DNA from: a virus
Virus record (IMG/VR): IMGVR_UViG_3300024916_000029
Location: 1-64,000 of that record
DNA: 64,000 nt
Reading direction: 5' to 3' (one strand)
Shown: positions 38,721 to 48,160 of the stretch, in pieces
Layout: every line of letters begins with the position of its first letter
How positions within the stretch are numbered: the first letter of the stretch is position 1
The notes under the pieces: generated by a model
Seen by the model: only the letters and a program-made list of their open reading frames with translations
Database searches by the model: none
Told to the model about the DNA's origin: nothing
Position numbers and translations under genes: made by a program

Positions 38721-39365
38721 ATGGAATTGAGCCCGGCAAGCGCCAACCTGCGGTATTTCTCGCTCACCTCGACGTGGGGCGAGGAATCGCCCGGTGGGGG
38801 CTGGTGGTTTCGCACCAATGCCCCCGTTGCCGTGAGCCGCGCTGTCGCGGAGGCGGCCATGGGTGGGGAGGGTGTGCGCCCCGTGGTGCAGATCGTGGGT
38901 ATCGACACCGCGCCCGTGTCTTCCTGGATGGGTGGGCCGCCAGTTCAGGCGGTTGATGTGTCCGAGGGTCCGATTCCACCGCAGTTCATCTACGACGGCG
39001 GCGTAGACACGGACCTCTATGAGATTTCCGCGTTCATGTCCTACGACGGCGGCGGCCAGAACACCCCATACGATCCGAGCGGAGGCGCCAGCCGATTCAT
39101 TATCGAGCTGGAGGGCAACGGCTCGCCAGACTTCGCCGCATGGGTGGATGCCGAGGCGACGAGCGACAGCGCCACCTGGCAGGCCCGGGTGATGGTCGGG
39201 CATGACGGCGGCCAGCAGGTCATGATCCTGCGCCCGGAAGCCCCTTTCATGGAAACCTTCCTCACGGGGATCAAGCTGTGGCGTGTCTTTGGCGAGCTGC
39301 CGCACGACTACATCGAGCCAGGGGAGTTCTGGACCCACCTGCTGGGCGCGCGGGAGATTGTCTGA
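38721..39365 (+). CDS. tail structural hypothetical protein
   Basis: A 214-residue protein (PVVQIVGIDTAPVSSWMGGP, FIIELEGNGSPDFAAWVDAE). Mostly beta. ATG 38721 follows a short gap and its stop overlaps the next start (TGATG). No recognised domain. Confidence 0.65.
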   Translation: MELSPASANLRYFSLTSTWGEESPGGGWWFRTNAPVAVSRAVAEAAMGGEGVRPVVQIVGIDTAPVSSWMGGPPVQAVDVSEGPIPPQFIYDGGVDTDLYEISAFMSYDGGGQNTPYDPSGGASRFIIELEGNGSPDFAAWVDAEATSDSATWQARVMVGHDGGQQVMILRPEAPFMETFLTGIKLWRVFGELPHDYIEPGEFWTHLLGAREIV

Positions 39366-41404
39366 TGCTCATCACGGACAACTCCGGTGGCACATCGGAC
39401 GGCAAGGAGAAGGACCAGCTCCAGGCCTTGATCGAGGTCGGCTCCGAGTTCATCACCTGCACCGACGACGAAAGCACGGTGCAGAAGTCGGGCGAGTTCG
39501 TGCGTATCGAGAAGTCCACGGGCGAGGGCCAGCCGCGCTTCGTGCTGCTGCACGAGGGATCGCAGACCCTCGACCAGGACGGCAACGACCTGACCGGCAA
39601 CGAGCTGCTGAACCTGGGGCCCAACGTGAAGCTGCGCAAGCGCTCGCGCCTGTACGTGTCCGAGGTGGACCCGCTCAATGGCGACCTGCCTTTCCGCGAG
39701 ATTGCCGGGTTCAAGACGCAGACCCGCATTTCCCGGCACCGGGGCTTCACGTTTGAAGCGCACCCCCGCGACTTCGAGGCGGTGGCAGAGGCCAACTACA
39801 CGGCCCAGGCCGGAAAGCGCCGGCTCTATTCCAAGGGCGACGGCAAGCTGCTGATGCTGCGCGAGGTGTCGTTTCCGGGCGATCCGCGCTACTTCTACGA
39901 CACCCTGCGCGAGAAGCTGGAGCACCCCCAGCCGCACACCAAGAAGCGCGGGCTGCGCGCGGCGCGCGTTGAGCTGGTGGAGGTGAACCCCACGGTGGGC
40001 ACGACCAGCAAACCGCTGTTTTCCTTCGACATCCATAGCGGTTTGGGCTTCGACCCGGCGCCGCGCCAGTTCTCCGATGGAGTGCGCGCCACGGCGCCCA
40101 TGTACGACGACAACACGGTGTATGCCGCGTTCTCCGGCGTGCTGTTCGGCGAGTCTTTGAACCTTCCAGGCGTGGAGCGCGTGCCTGCGGGCGGGGATGC
40201 CTCGGACACCTACGCCGTGGCAGAGCCCTCCATCGCCAAGGCGCCGGACGGGCGCGAGTACACATCCATCATTGCCGTCTATCCGGCCCCCGATGACGTG
40301 TATGACGGCCGCAGCGCCGGCCCGTACCGTTTGACCTGCAAGCGCACCACGGTGGGCGGCGGCGTGGCCCTGGGCAAGATCAATTTTCCGGCGCTGCCGC
40401 ACCTGCCCAAGCACTACCTTGCGGCGCGCGGCATGTCGCTGCACCGCCTCGGCCCCAGCAAGGTGGTGCTGCGCGTCAACGTGCACGCCATGCAGTTCGG
40501 CGCGGGCGGCACCATCCAGGCGATCAACAGCGACGCTTTTTTCTTGTGGAGCGACAACAACGGGGAGACGTGGACCTACGCCCAGTCTGCGGCTGGCTTC
40601 CCTGGCGTGTTTCCCTACGGTGGCATGCTGGTGAAGGACAAGGACACGCTGCTGGCCTTTTCCTGGTTCCAGGAGGGGGCTGCCAACCCGGTTCAGGTGC
40701 ACCGCGTCACCCAGGCCGGCACCACGCAGATCGCCACCATCCCCGGCGCCGTGTTCAGCGCTGGCCTCATGGCCCCCATTGGCAGCGGCGCGGGCTGGTA
40801 CATGGTGCCTTACGTGCCCCTGGGCTTCGGTGGTGTGGTCTACCGCAAGACGAGCACGGGCAAGAAGAAACGCCTGTGGATGCAGTTCGACCCGTACTGG
40901 AACTACAAGCAGGGCACCGCCCAGGTGCTGGACTATCCGGGTTCCCGGCCCATGCTGCTGGTGTCGGACGATGGCGGCCTGACCTGGTCCCGCAAGCTGC
41001 TGCCGGTGCCCTGGGCGTTCCGCGCCGGTTTCGTGGTGTCGGTGGACGAGTCCACGCTTGCGGTTCCGGTGTACTCGGCGCGCAAGGCGCACGGCACCGG
41101 CCTGCGCACCACCATCTATGCGAGCAAGAACGGCGGCGATTCCTGGAAGGCCACGGACGCCGGCGTGACGCTGCCCGGTGAAACCTGGGTGGACGGCCAA
41201 ACGGTCGTCGGCGCCCAGTATTGGAACGAGGTGGCGAACGAATACCGCTTCGAGCAGGACTTTCCAGACGCCGCGGTGAACTACAACCGCGGCGAGCTGC
41301 TGCCCATGGTTGCGCTGCGCGATGGCGACGGCCGCGTGCTGGCGTCCAACCCGGCGCGCCCATGGATGGGGCACCACCAATTCAAGGAACCCGACTATGC
41401 CTAA
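39365..41404 (+). CDS. Asp-box (BNR) beta-propeller tail protein
   Basis: A 679-residue virion protein. At least three Asp-box repeats are visible: WSDNNGETWT (about 395), VSDDGGLTWS (about 532) and ASKNGGDSWK (about 585), the S-x-D-x-G-x-x-W turns of sialidase-like six-blade propellers. Between blades are hydrophobic strands (VPYVPLGFGGVVYR). It could be a receptor-binding or carbohydrate-active tail component; catalytic sialidase residues were not identified, so the name is structural. Confidence 0.8.
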   Translation: MLITDNSGGTSDGKEKDQLQALIEVGSEFITCTDDESTVQKSGEFVRIEKSTGEGQPRFVLLHEGSQTLDQDGNDLTGNELLNLGPNVKLRKRSRLYVSEVDPLNGDLPFREIAGFKTQTRISRHRGFTFEAHPRDFEAVAEANYTAQAGKRRLYSKGDGKLLMLREVSFPGDPRYFYDTLREKLEHPQPHTKKRGLRAARVELVEVNPTVGTTSKPLFSFDIHSGLGFDPAPRQFSDGVRATAPMYDDNTVYAAFSGVLFGESLNLPGVERVPAGGDASDTYAVAEPSIAKAPDGREYTSIIAVYPAPDDVYDGRSAGPYRLTCKRTTVGGGVALGKINFPALPHLPKHYLAARGMSLHRLGPSKVVLRVNVHAMQFGAGGTIQAINSDAFFLWSDNNGETWTYAQSAAGFPGVFPYGGMLVKDKDTLLAFSWFQEGAANPVQVHRVTQAGTTQIATIPGAVFSAGLMAPIGSGAGWYMVPYVPLGFGGVVYRKTSTGKKKRLWMQFDPYWNYKQGTAQVLDYPGSRPMLLVSDDGGLTWSRKLLPVPWAFRAGFVVSVDESTLAVPVYSARKAHGTGLRTTIYASKNGGDSWKATDAGVTLPGETWVDGQTVVGAQYWNEVANEYRFEQDFPDAAVNYNRGELLPMVALRDGDGRVLASNPARPWMGHHQFKEPDYA

Positions 41405-41714
41405 CAAACTGGAGAAGGTGCCGCAGCAGGTCAACGATACCGGCAGCGGCGGAAGCGGGGGCGGTGGCTCCGGGGGCGGCGGTGGAGGCCTGCCGCCCCA
41501 GGGATCGCGCTGCCTGGCCGCCATCGGAGAGCGCATCCGCCAGCTCTGGCCGTTCTACCTGGTCGAGTACGTGGCCGGCAACGGAGGCGGCGCGTACTTT
41601 CGCGTGTCGTCGCAGGGCGGGCAGTACGTTTGGCACGTCACTGGCTCTTGCAGCGGTGGATACATCAGCCTCGACTACGAGCTGGTGAATTCTCCGGCCG
41701 TGGCCTCGGATTGA
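41397..41714 (+). CDS. small tail protein with poly-glycine linker
   Basis: A 105-residue protein with GSGGSGGGGSGGGGGGLPPQ at about residues 17-36, a flexible hinge between a 15-residue N-terminal peptide and a beta-rich C-terminal domain (FYLVEYVAGNGGGAYFRVSS). Overlaps the propeller gene by eight bases. Perhaps it tethers the propeller or fibre to the tail. Confidence 0.65.
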   Translation: MPNKLEKVPQQVNDTGSGGSGGGGSGGGGGGLPPQGSRCLAAIGERIRQLWPFYLVEYVAGNGGGAYFRVSSQGGQYVWHVTGSCSGGYISLDYELVNSPAVASD

Positions 41715-41725
41715 AGGAGAACGAC

Positions 41726-43621
41726 ATGCCTTGCGGAATGGTGTGGGTGGAGAGCTTTGTGACGGGCGTGCCATCCCGGTACGAGTACCTCTGCTGGGAA
41801 GGTAGCAGCGGCGGCGACTCCTACAGCCCGCCCAGCGGCGGCAGCAGCGGCTTGGACACGCCACCGCCTGGCGTCGGATTCAATCCAGACCCGCTGGGCA
41901 GCGGATCAATCGCCATCGCAGACGACAACGACAGCGGCGCAGGATCTCCGATGGGCCTCAACCCCGGGTGGAACAGCGGCGCGCACAGCGTTGAAACCGT
42001 GCCCGCCGACTGGAGCGGCATGGTGACGTTCGACGTGCCGGACGTGCAGGGCGCGCGCCAGGGCGGCGCGGCCGTGGGCTTCTCGCCCGTGGCCAATCTG
42101 CCGACCCAGGGCCGCAACGGCTACGGCCACCTGCGCTACGGCCTGGTGTTCACCGCCGACACGGTGCGCGTGATCCACGCCGGCACGGTGGTGCTGGAGC
42201 TGCCCTATGCGGATGTGCGCGCGGCGCGTAGCGGCGGCAGCACCGATCTGGTGAGCGCGCTGCTGTACGGAGCGTTCATCAAGTGGATCGTCAATGGCGT
42301 GACGCTGTTCGCCGGCACCTTCTTGATGACCGGCGAGTGCGCGCTGGACGCCACGCTGTACCTGGCGCTGGACGCGGTGGATAACCCAAAATTCACCGAG
42401 GGCGCCTGGGGTGACCTGGAGGACGGCTCGCTCAATGGCGCCCTGCCGGGCCTGGCCATGACGGGCGATGCCTCGGCGGAAACCTCTCTGCTGATCGAGT
42501 TGCCGGCGCTGGCCGCCCAGCTCTCGGAAACCGCCATCTGCAATCTGTTCGGCACCATGCCGGCGCTGCGCATGGCGGGCGGGCAGGGCGAGGGCATCAC
42601 GGCCACCATCGGGCCGCTGCAGGTGATCGCAGCCGAGTCATCGACCTACGGCGCCATGGTGGCGACCATCGGCCCGCTGACCGCCTGGATCGGCATGGGC
42701 GTGCCAGACGAGACGGTGAAATATTCGGTGCTGGCGCCCACGCTGCCGCGCCTGGCCATGACGGCATCTGTGCCGGCCACGGGCAAGCTGACGGCCGCAC
42801 TGCCGGCGCTGGGCATGCGCGCGAGCTGGGAGACGACCTACGCGGAAATCGAATCGAGTCTGCCGGGCCTGCGCATGAAGGCCTACGGCGGCGAGTTCAC
42901 GCCCCTGGTGCAGATCATGGAGACGGTGGGCTACCGCGCGCCGCTGGCGCCGCGCGTGTACATCGCGCTGGCGATCATCGAGCGCGTGGGCGCCGATGTG
43001 GAGGCCGAGGCCTTCGCAACGACCTGGGCCGAGGCGCTGGAGGTGGTGACGGCCGAGGACGCGGCCACCGTCGCAGCGACCATGTTCACCTCGATCATGG
43101 AGCAGCTCGCCGTGGGCGACCGGCTAACCACTGTGGCGTTCGACGCCAGCACCGGCCAGCCGGTGGACATTGGTGACGCCTGGGTGGTGAACGCCGACAG
43201 CAAGGCGATCACGCGCTACGAGCGCTACGGCTTCAACAGCTTCGCGGCGCTGGGAGGCCGGCACTTCGGCGTGCGCCCCGATGGCGTGTACCTGCTGGAG
43301 GGCGCCGACGATGCCGGCCGCGCCATCACCTCGGGCGTGGCGCTGGGCCAGCACGACTTTGGCACGCAGGCGCTGAAACACCTGGACGCGGTGTATGCCG
43401 GCGTGTCCTCCACCGGCACGCTGTTCCTGCGCGTGGGCGTCGGCAAGAGTCAGTTCACCTACCGGGCACGCCGCAAGGACGACCACATGAAGGTGCAGCG
43501 CTTCGACACCGGCCGCGGCCTGCGCTCCAACTACTTCACCTTCGAGCTGACCAGTGAGGCCGACGCCTTCGAGCTGGACTCGGTGACTTTCCATGTGCTG
43601 CCCAGCCAGCGGAGGATTTGA
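41726..43621 (+). CDS. large repeat-containing tail protein
   Basis: A 631-residue virion protein. A Gly/Ser-rich N-terminal part (30-75) leads to a beta domain (TADTVRVIHAGTVVLELPYA). Residues about 245-395 contain a repeated unit of about 35-40 residues of the type LPxLxMxA...G (LPGLAMTGDASAETSLLIEL, LPRLAMTASVPATGKLTAAL). The C-terminal 200 residues (GRHFGVRPDGVYLLEGADDA, RRKDDHMKVQRFDTGRGLRS) look like a baseplate or fibre attachment domain. Strong GAAGGAG before ATG 41726. Confidence 0.7.
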   Translation: MPCGMVWVESFVTGVPSRYEYLCWEGSSGGDSYSPPSGGSSGLDTPPPGVGFNPDPLGSGSIAIADDNDSGAGSPMGLNPGWNSGAHSVETVPADWSGMVTFDVPDVQGARQGGAAVGFSPVANLPTQGRNGYGHLRYGLVFTADTVRVIHAGTVVLELPYADVRAARSGGSTDLVSALLYGAFIKWIVNGVTLFAGTFLMTGECALDATLYLALDAVDNPKFTEGAWGDLEDGSLNGALPGLAMTGDASAETSLLIELPALAAQLSETAICNLFGTMPALRMAGGQGEGITATIGPLQVIAAESSTYGAMVATIGPLTAWIGMGVPDETVKYSVLAPTLPRLAMTASVPATGKLTAALPALGMRASWETTYAEIESSLPGLRMKAYGGEFTPLVQIMETVGYRAPLAPRVYIALAIIERVGADVEAEAFATTWAEALEVVTAEDAATVAATMFTSIMEQLAVGDRLTTVAFDASTGQPVDIGDAWVVNADSKAITRYERYGFNSFAALGGRHFGVRPDGVYLLEGADDAGRAITSGVALGQHDFGTQALKHLDAVYAGVSSTGTLFLRVGVGKSQFTYRARRKDDHMKVQRFDTGRGLRSNYFTFELTSEADAFELDSVTFHVLPSQRRI

Positions 43622-43623
43622 AA

Positions 43624-44616
43624 ATGGCGAACGGACGAGTTCTCCCGAGCGCGTTGCTGTACGACTGGCTGGTGGGCCGCTCATGGAATATGGCGATGAA
43701 CGCCTACGCCAATGCCGAGCGCCTGGGCTCTGGAAGCCTGGGCGGGCGCAACACCGAAACCGGCGTGAGCACGGGCGGCGGCGCTTCCATCGAGTCCTTC
43801 CTGAGCAAGTACGCGGGCGACGAGTCCGCGGCGCTGGTGACGGCGCACGACCGCAGCCTGGAAGGGCAGATGCGCGAGGTGGCCAACCGCTGGGCCGCCG
43901 AAATGCAGGGCGTGATCGCCAGCGCGGCGCCCATCGGGCCGGGCTTCCTGCTGGCCGTGGACTGGTTGCGCGGAGTGGCCAATGGCGCGGACGGCCTGGG
44001 CTACCTGGGCTACGACCACCGCGTGGCGCAGGCGCAGGGCTACCAGGGGCTGATCGTAGGCGGCATCAACGCGCGCGGCCTGCCGCTGCCGGGCGGAGCT
44101 TTGGCGGCGCTGCAGGGCGTTGCCGGCCGGGAGTCGGGCCTGCTGGTGGGCCGCGCGCAGGCGCAGATGCAGGCCGACCGCACCGCCGAGCGCCACAAGC
44201 TGCGCATTGACGCGGCGGAGGCGCTGATTCGCGCGCGCAACGAGGCGCTGGACGCGGCCATGGAGCACACCTTCACCCAGATGCACCTGATGTTCGATGT
44301 TTTCGGGCGCAACAACGACTATCTGACCGCGCTGCAGCGCCAGGAGCAGGCCATCAAGGCGCGCATGGACATCCGCACCGCCGAGCTGAACGAGTGGAAC
44401 GAGCGGATCATGACAACGGACGACTCCGTTGGCGCGGTGAACCAGAAGCTCAAGGCGCTGACCGAGCGCGCCAACACCCTGGACGCTATGACGGCAGAGT
44501 GGCACATCAAGCTGCTGCGCCGCTACTCGTCGCGCGCGGCGGCGGCGCTCAACAGCGTTGGCGTCAGCGTGACCTCGACTGCTTCGGAGTCCAACAACAT
44601 CGACGCAGGAGGCTGA
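43624..44616 (+). CDS. virion hypothetical protein (helical)
   Basis: A 330-residue protein; N-terminal Gly-rich region, then long amphipathic helices (ERHKLRIDAAEALIRARNEA, LTALQRQEQAIKARMDIRTA). GGAGG lies eight bases before the ATG. Helical internal proteins of this kind are often ejection proteins in short-tailed phages; not demonstrated here. Confidence 0.65.
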   Translation: MANGRVLPSALLYDWLVGRSWNMAMNAYANAERLGSGSLGGRNTETGVSTGGGASIESFLSKYAGDESAALVTAHDRSLEGQMREVANRWAAEMQGVIASAAPIGPGFLLAVDWLRGVANGADGLGYLGYDHRVAQAQGYQGLIVGGINARGLPLPGGALAALQGVAGRESGLLVGRAQAQMQADRTAERHKLRIDAAEALIRARNEALDAAMEHTFTQMHLMFDVFGRNNDYLTALQRQEQAIKARMDIRTAELNEWNERIMTTDDSVGAVNQKLKALTERANTLDAMTAEWHIKLLRRYSSRAAAALNSVGVSVTSTASESNNIDAGG

Positions 44617-44618
44617 CC

Positions 44619-45665
44619 ATGGCCACGGCAGGTATTGGAATGCAGGGCATGTCGGCGGCCATCGTCTACACGGCCATCGACAAGATTTCCGACATGATCG
44701 GCGAAGCGGACGCCGCGATGCAGCGCAACGTGGACAAGGAGATCAACGCGGCGCTGCGCAGCGTGCCAGGCCGCCCGGGCGTGATGAATGCCAGCTACCC
44801 GGAGCTGCACCACGCGGCCCAGGGCGCGCTGGCCGGCGCCACGCTGGAGGGCAAAGACCCGCAGATCGACCGGATGCCGCTGTTCCTGGACAACGTGGTG
44901 GGCTCCTTCTTCGAGGACTACACCAGCAAGCTCGACGCGCTGTTTCCGGGGCTAGGCCTGGCCGGCGCGGACGCCGATGCGTTCGTGCGCGCGGCGCTGG
45001 CCTCTGCCGTGGGCGTGTCCTACAGCGAGCAGGTGGACAGCACGCCCGCGCACACGGCGTTTCTGCTGGCGCAGCGCCAGGCCCACATCCAGGAGCGCGA
45101 CATGCTGGAGGCGGCGGCCCAGGCCGGGCACCGATTCGCCCCCGGCCATGCGCTGGAGGCTGTCGCCCGGCTGCAGGGCTCCAGCATCGGCACAGCAGCC
45201 GAGGCCCTGACGCGCGCCCACGCAGAGCGCTTGGCGCAGGAGCGCGCCGAAAAGATGCGCCTGGTGCGCGCGCTGCTCGACACCAACATGGACCGGGTGA
45301 AGAAGCTGCACCAGCAGGTGGCCGAGGCCTTCAAGCTCAAGCTGCGCGCCCGCGGCATGTGGATCAACGACCAGAACGCCGTCGTGGACGCCACCAACAA
45401 CGTGTACCTGCTGAACGAGCGGTTCGACGCCCAGGTGGTGGAGTTGATGCGCCGCACCGCAACGCGCCGCTTCGGCCTCAAGTTCGATGAACTGGCGGCC
45501 AAGGACCGCGCCGACTTCCTGGGCAAGCTCAAGATGGCCAACGCCACCGAGAAGGTGGACCTGTTCGGCAATGCGGTCACGACCCTGATGAACCAGGTCA
45601 GCGGCAAGGGCGGTTACAGCGGCACGGAGCGCGACGTGACGGATTGGGACTCGATCTTGGCATAG
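44619..45665 (+). CDS. virion hypothetical protein (helical)
   Basis: A 348-residue mostly helical protein (LLAQRQAHIQERDMLEAAAQ, RAHAERLAQERAEKMRLVRA). Like the upstream gene it has coiled-coil content and may be a second internal/ejection protein. It starts 3 bases after the upstream stop. Last gene before late-motif copy D. Confidence 0.65.
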   Translation: MATAGIGMQGMSAAIVYTAIDKISDMIGEADAAMQRNVDKEINAALRSVPGRPGVMNASYPELHHAAQGALAGATLEGKDPQIDRMPLFLDNVVGSFFEDYTSKLDALFPGLGLAGADADAFVRAALASAVGVSYSEQVDSTPAHTAFLLAQRQAHIQERDMLEAAAQAGHRFAPGHALEAVARLQGSSIGTAAEALTRAHAERLAQERAEKMRLVRALLDTNMDRVKKLHQQVAEAFKLKLRARGMWINDQNAVVDATNNVYLLNERFDAQVVELMRRTATRRFGLKFDELAAKDRADFLGKLKMANATEKVDLFGNAVTTLMNQVSGKGGYSGTERDVTDWDSILA

Positions 45666-45729
45666 GCGCAAATCAGCGTTCAGGCGAGCATGATGGTGAC
45701 GCGGCAAATCTGACAGCGTGCAGAGCGTC

Positions 45730-45743
45730 ACCCCGTATAGGGT
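45730..45743 (+). promoter_or_regulatory. late-region motif copy D (ACCC-CGTATA-GGGT)
   Basis: The outer stem pair is A-T instead of G-C, so pairing is kept by a two-sided change. The last G lies 37 bases before ATG 45780, exactly as in copies A and G. The leader shares CCGGAACACT and GGGCATG with copy A. Confidence 0.7.
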
Positions 45744-45779
45744 TGGACGCCGAATGGCCGGGCCGGAACACTGCAGGGC

Positions 45780-46136
45780 ATGACCACTCCGGCCAAGCTC
45801 AAGTTCACCATCTACCAGGGCGCGACCTTCCGCAAGCGCCTGACGTGGAAGGCGCCCAGCGGCACGCCCATCGACCTGACGGGCTGCACCGCGCGTATGC
45901 AGGTGCGCGCCGAAGTCGATTCGGACGTGGTGCTGCTCAGCCTGACCACGGAGAACGGCGGCATCTCGCTTGGCGGTGCAGCAGGAACGATCGACCTTCT
46001 GTCGGCTGATGATGAAACCGCAGCGATGACCTGGGACGGCGGCGTCTGGGACTTGGAGATCGTCCACCCCAACGGCGACGTGACTCGCCTCGCCCAGGGC
46101 TCCATCAGCGTGTCGCCGGAGGTGACCCGTGGCTGA
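45780..46136 (+). CDS. Ig-like phage tail/fibre-associated protein
   Basis: A 118-residue beta-sandwich protein of a widespread phage family: FTIYQGATFRKRLTWKAPSG, LTGCTARMQVR, and the C-terminal VWDLEIVHPNGDVTRLAQGS. Starts the fibre gene block after motif D. Probably a structural connector; function unproven. Confidence 0.75.
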   Translation: MTTPAKLKFTIYQGATFRKRLTWKAPSGTPIDLTGCTARMQVRAEVDSDVVLLSLTTENGGISLGGAAGTIDLLSADDETAAMTWDGGVWDLEIVHPNGDVTRLAQGSISVSPEVTRG

Positions 46137-46383
46137 TGCCGTGATCGTTGAGGAATTCCAGATCCTGGCCCAGCAGCCCGACGACTCGGTGCTGGTGGAT
46201 GAGGTGGAGGTCATCGAGATCGTCGCCGTGGCAGAGCAGGGGCCTCCCGGCACGGTCGGCGACGCAGGCGGCGCTTTCCTGGTCAACAACAGATTCAACG
46301 AGATCGCCGCAGACGAAACAGCGAAGCAAGCGGCCCGCGCAAACCTGGGCCTTGCCGTCATCGACGGCGGAACATTTTTCTAA
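46129..46383 (+). CDS. small tail-fibre-associated protein
   Basis: An 84-residue acidic protein with an Ile/Val-rich beta part and a short collagen-like GPPGTVGDAGG turn. GTG 46129 overlaps the previous stop by eight bases. Probable fibre tip or chaperone component; function unknown. Confidence 0.6.
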   Translation: MADAVIVEEFQILAQQPDDSVLVDEVEVIEIVAVAEQGPPGTVGDAGGAFLVNNRFNEIAADETAKQAARANLGLAVIDGGTFF

Positions 46384-46395
46384 GGAGTGACCACC

Positions 46396-46848
46396 ATGGC
46401 ACGTCTTCAACTCAAGCGCGGCCTCAAGGCCAATCTTCCGACCACCGGCATGCTGGCCGGCGAGCCGATGGTCACGACCGACCGCGGCACGATGCACATT
46501 GCGACCGACCCCACCACCAAGCTGCCGGTGGTGCCCGCCATCGATGACCTGGCGACCCTGGCATCCATCGACGGCGCCGCGGACTTGATCATCATCCACG
46601 ACGCGGACGGCACGGGCCAGAAGGAAAAGAAAGTCACCTTCAACGCCTTCAAGACCGCGCTGAACATCCCCGCAGGATCTTCGGATGAGAAGGTGGCTGT
46701 TGTTGCCGGCGGCACGAGCGGCTACGTCTGGGGCACGGACGGCACGGACGGCGTGCTCCGTTTGAACTCCAGCCTGTCCTGGACCAAGGATGCAGGCAAT
46801 GCGTTCGTGACGTTGGCGGTCGAAGTGGTGGATGGTGGGACGTTCTAA
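46396..46848 (+). CDS. tail-fibre N-terminal-domain protein
   Basis: A 150-residue protein opening ARLQLKRGLKANLPTTGMLA with GEPMVTTDRG, the pattern of phage fibre N-terminal domains that bind the tail. AAGGAG lies eight bases before ATG 46396. It may be a short fibre or an adapter for the next gene. Confidence 0.7.
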   Translation: MARLQLKRGLKANLPTTGMLAGEPMVTTDRGTMHIATDPTTKLPVVPAIDDLATLASIDGAADLIIIHDADGTGQKEKKVTFNAFKTALNIPAGSSDEKVAVVAGGTSGYVWGTDGTDGVLRLNSSLSWTKDAGNAFVTLAVEVVDGGTF

Positions 46849-46850
46849 GC

Positions 46851-47591
46851 ATGCCGGCGCGCATTCGCTTCAAGCGCGGTACGCGCTCGCAGCTCGACGC
46901 GGCCGCGGCGGCGGGACAGCTTGCGCAAGGGGAGCCCTATGCCATCACGGATGAGGACCGTATGGCGTTCGGCCTCAGTGCCAGCGCCTACATGGTTGTG
47001 GAGAGTGCCATGAGAACTTGGGCCAGCGGCATGACTGTACGCCAGTACGAGGTCGTCAAGAGCCCTGCCGACAAGGAGGACTACGAGCGCATCACGGCAA
47101 CCGGCGGCGGCACGACCGATCCGGCTGACGATGCGACGAACTACGTGGCACGCAGTTATCAGCGCACAGCAGCCATGCCTGCCCCGAAGTTACTGACGGT
47201 GGCCAGTGCGAACATCAACGCCCAGCTCGCTGGAAGTACCAAGGTTGTACTTGGCATACTCGCAGTGGGTGCCAGAACGAACGCATTGAGTATCACGGGG
47301 CGCGGCGCAATCGAGTTTCTCGGGACTATCAAGGGCGCCGGTGGAACGTGGCGTGTGGAAGTAACGGCAGATGGTCGTGTCATCTATGACGACACCCTCA
47401 CCGTATCAGCCTCACAGGCGCAGGTATTCATTGGCGCCACGGGCTTTGCCTCGGCTTCACCTGCGGACATTGCGATCGGGCTACCGAATGCCGTGCAATT
47501 CATGCGCAGTTTTGAAGTGTACGTGACCGCCGTTGCAACGGCGCCATCCGCAAACTGCGGTATCGGCTACATCGCAAAGAGCTACGCATGA
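46851..47591 (+). CDS. putative receptor-binding tail fibre
   Basis: A 246-residue protein starting PARIRFKRGTRSQLDAAAAA, with GQLAQGEPYAITDEDRMAF next; the same [IV]-x-[FL]-[KR]-R-G start as the upstream gene. The C-terminal 150 residues are beta-rich (RGAIEFLGTIKGAGGTWRVE) and GC content is slightly lower than flanks in the second half, as often for receptor-binding domains that exchange horizontally. Confidence 0.7.
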   Translation: MPARIRFKRGTRSQLDAAAAAGQLAQGEPYAITDEDRMAFGLSASAYMVVESAMRTWASGMTVRQYEVVKSPADKEDYERITATGGGTTDPADDATNYVARSYQRTAAMPAPKLLTVASANINAQLAGSTKVVLGILAVGARTNALSITGRGAIEFLGTIKGAGGTWRVEVTADGRVIYDDTLTVSASQAQVFIGATGFASASPADIAIGLPNAVQFMRSFEVYVTAVATAPSANCGIGYIAKSYA

Positions 47592-47902
47592 CACAGCACA
47601 CAATCACCATTGGCAGCATGGTCATCACGCACGGCGGCGAGGTCGTGACAGACGCAACCGCAACACCGCAGCGATGCACCCGCCGCCAAGGCCGGCTGGC
47701 GCTGCTCCAATCCGGTCTGCTCGATGCAGTGGAGGCGAGCATTGCCGCCATCGGAGACGCCGCCACTCGGCGCGCAGCGCAAATCGAGTACGAGGCCGAC
47801 ACCTGGGAGAGGGGCAACGCATTCCTGCAAGGAATGTGGGCTCAGCTTGGCGGTACTCCGGAGCAGCTTGACGATCTTTTCGCACTGGCGGTGACGCTGT
47901 GA
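47588..47902 (+). CDS. hypothetical late protein
   Basis: A 104-residue protein with a short beta N-terminus and helical C-terminus (YEADTWERGNAFLQGMWAQL). ATGA overlaps the fibre gene. Could be a fibre chaperone, by location only. Confidence 0.6.
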   Translation: MTQHTITIGSMVITHGGEVVTDATATPQRCTRRQGRLALLQSGLLDAVEASIAAIGDAATRRAAQIEYEADTWERGNAFLQGMWAQLGGTPEQLDDLFALAVTL

Positions 47903-48131
47903 TCCAGATCGCCATCGCCATCGACCAACTCGCCAATACCCTGCTTGGCGGCACCGCCGACGAAACCATGAGCGCCCGGGCCCACCGCATGCGTGTCAAG
48001 GGGCATCGGTACTGGGGTGGACTGCTGCGTTCATCGACGGCCTGTTCTTCTGGGACAGGGATCACTGCTTTCACGCCCACCAGGCCGAGCTGCTGCGCAA
48101 GCAGTTGCCGAAGGAATACGAGCGCTACTGA
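47899..48131 (+). pseudogene. small conserved phage gene broken by a one-base deletion
   Basis: GTG 47899 (GTGA overlap) reads IQIAIAIDQLANTLLGGTAD, ETMSARAHR..., a familiar small phage protein start. After HRYWGG the matching continuation is in another frame: WTAAFIDGLFFWDRDHCFHA, with HQAELLRKQLPKEYERY and a stop at 48129-48131. The span is 233 nt (3n+2), so one base is missing, most simply a G in the GGGG run near 48014-48017. Unshifted reading to 48165 gives Cys/Ser-rich nonsense. Real mutation, sequencing error or -1 slippage are possible. Confidence 0.7.
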
Positions 48132-48146
48132 CATCGACGTCTTGGC

Positions 48147-48160
48147 GCCCCGTATAGGGC
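48147..48160 (+). promoter_or_regulatory. late-region motif copy E (GCCC-CGTATA-GGGC)
   Basis: Perfect 4-bp stem with CGTATA loop, 57 bases before ATG 48217; unlike other copies, its gene also has a strong AAAGGAGG ribosome site. Confidence 0.7.

Noticed and set aside
46851-47591. Possible diversity-generating retroelement at the fibre gene
   Set aside because: No reverse transcriptase, template repeat or variable repeat was found near the fibre genes in this window.
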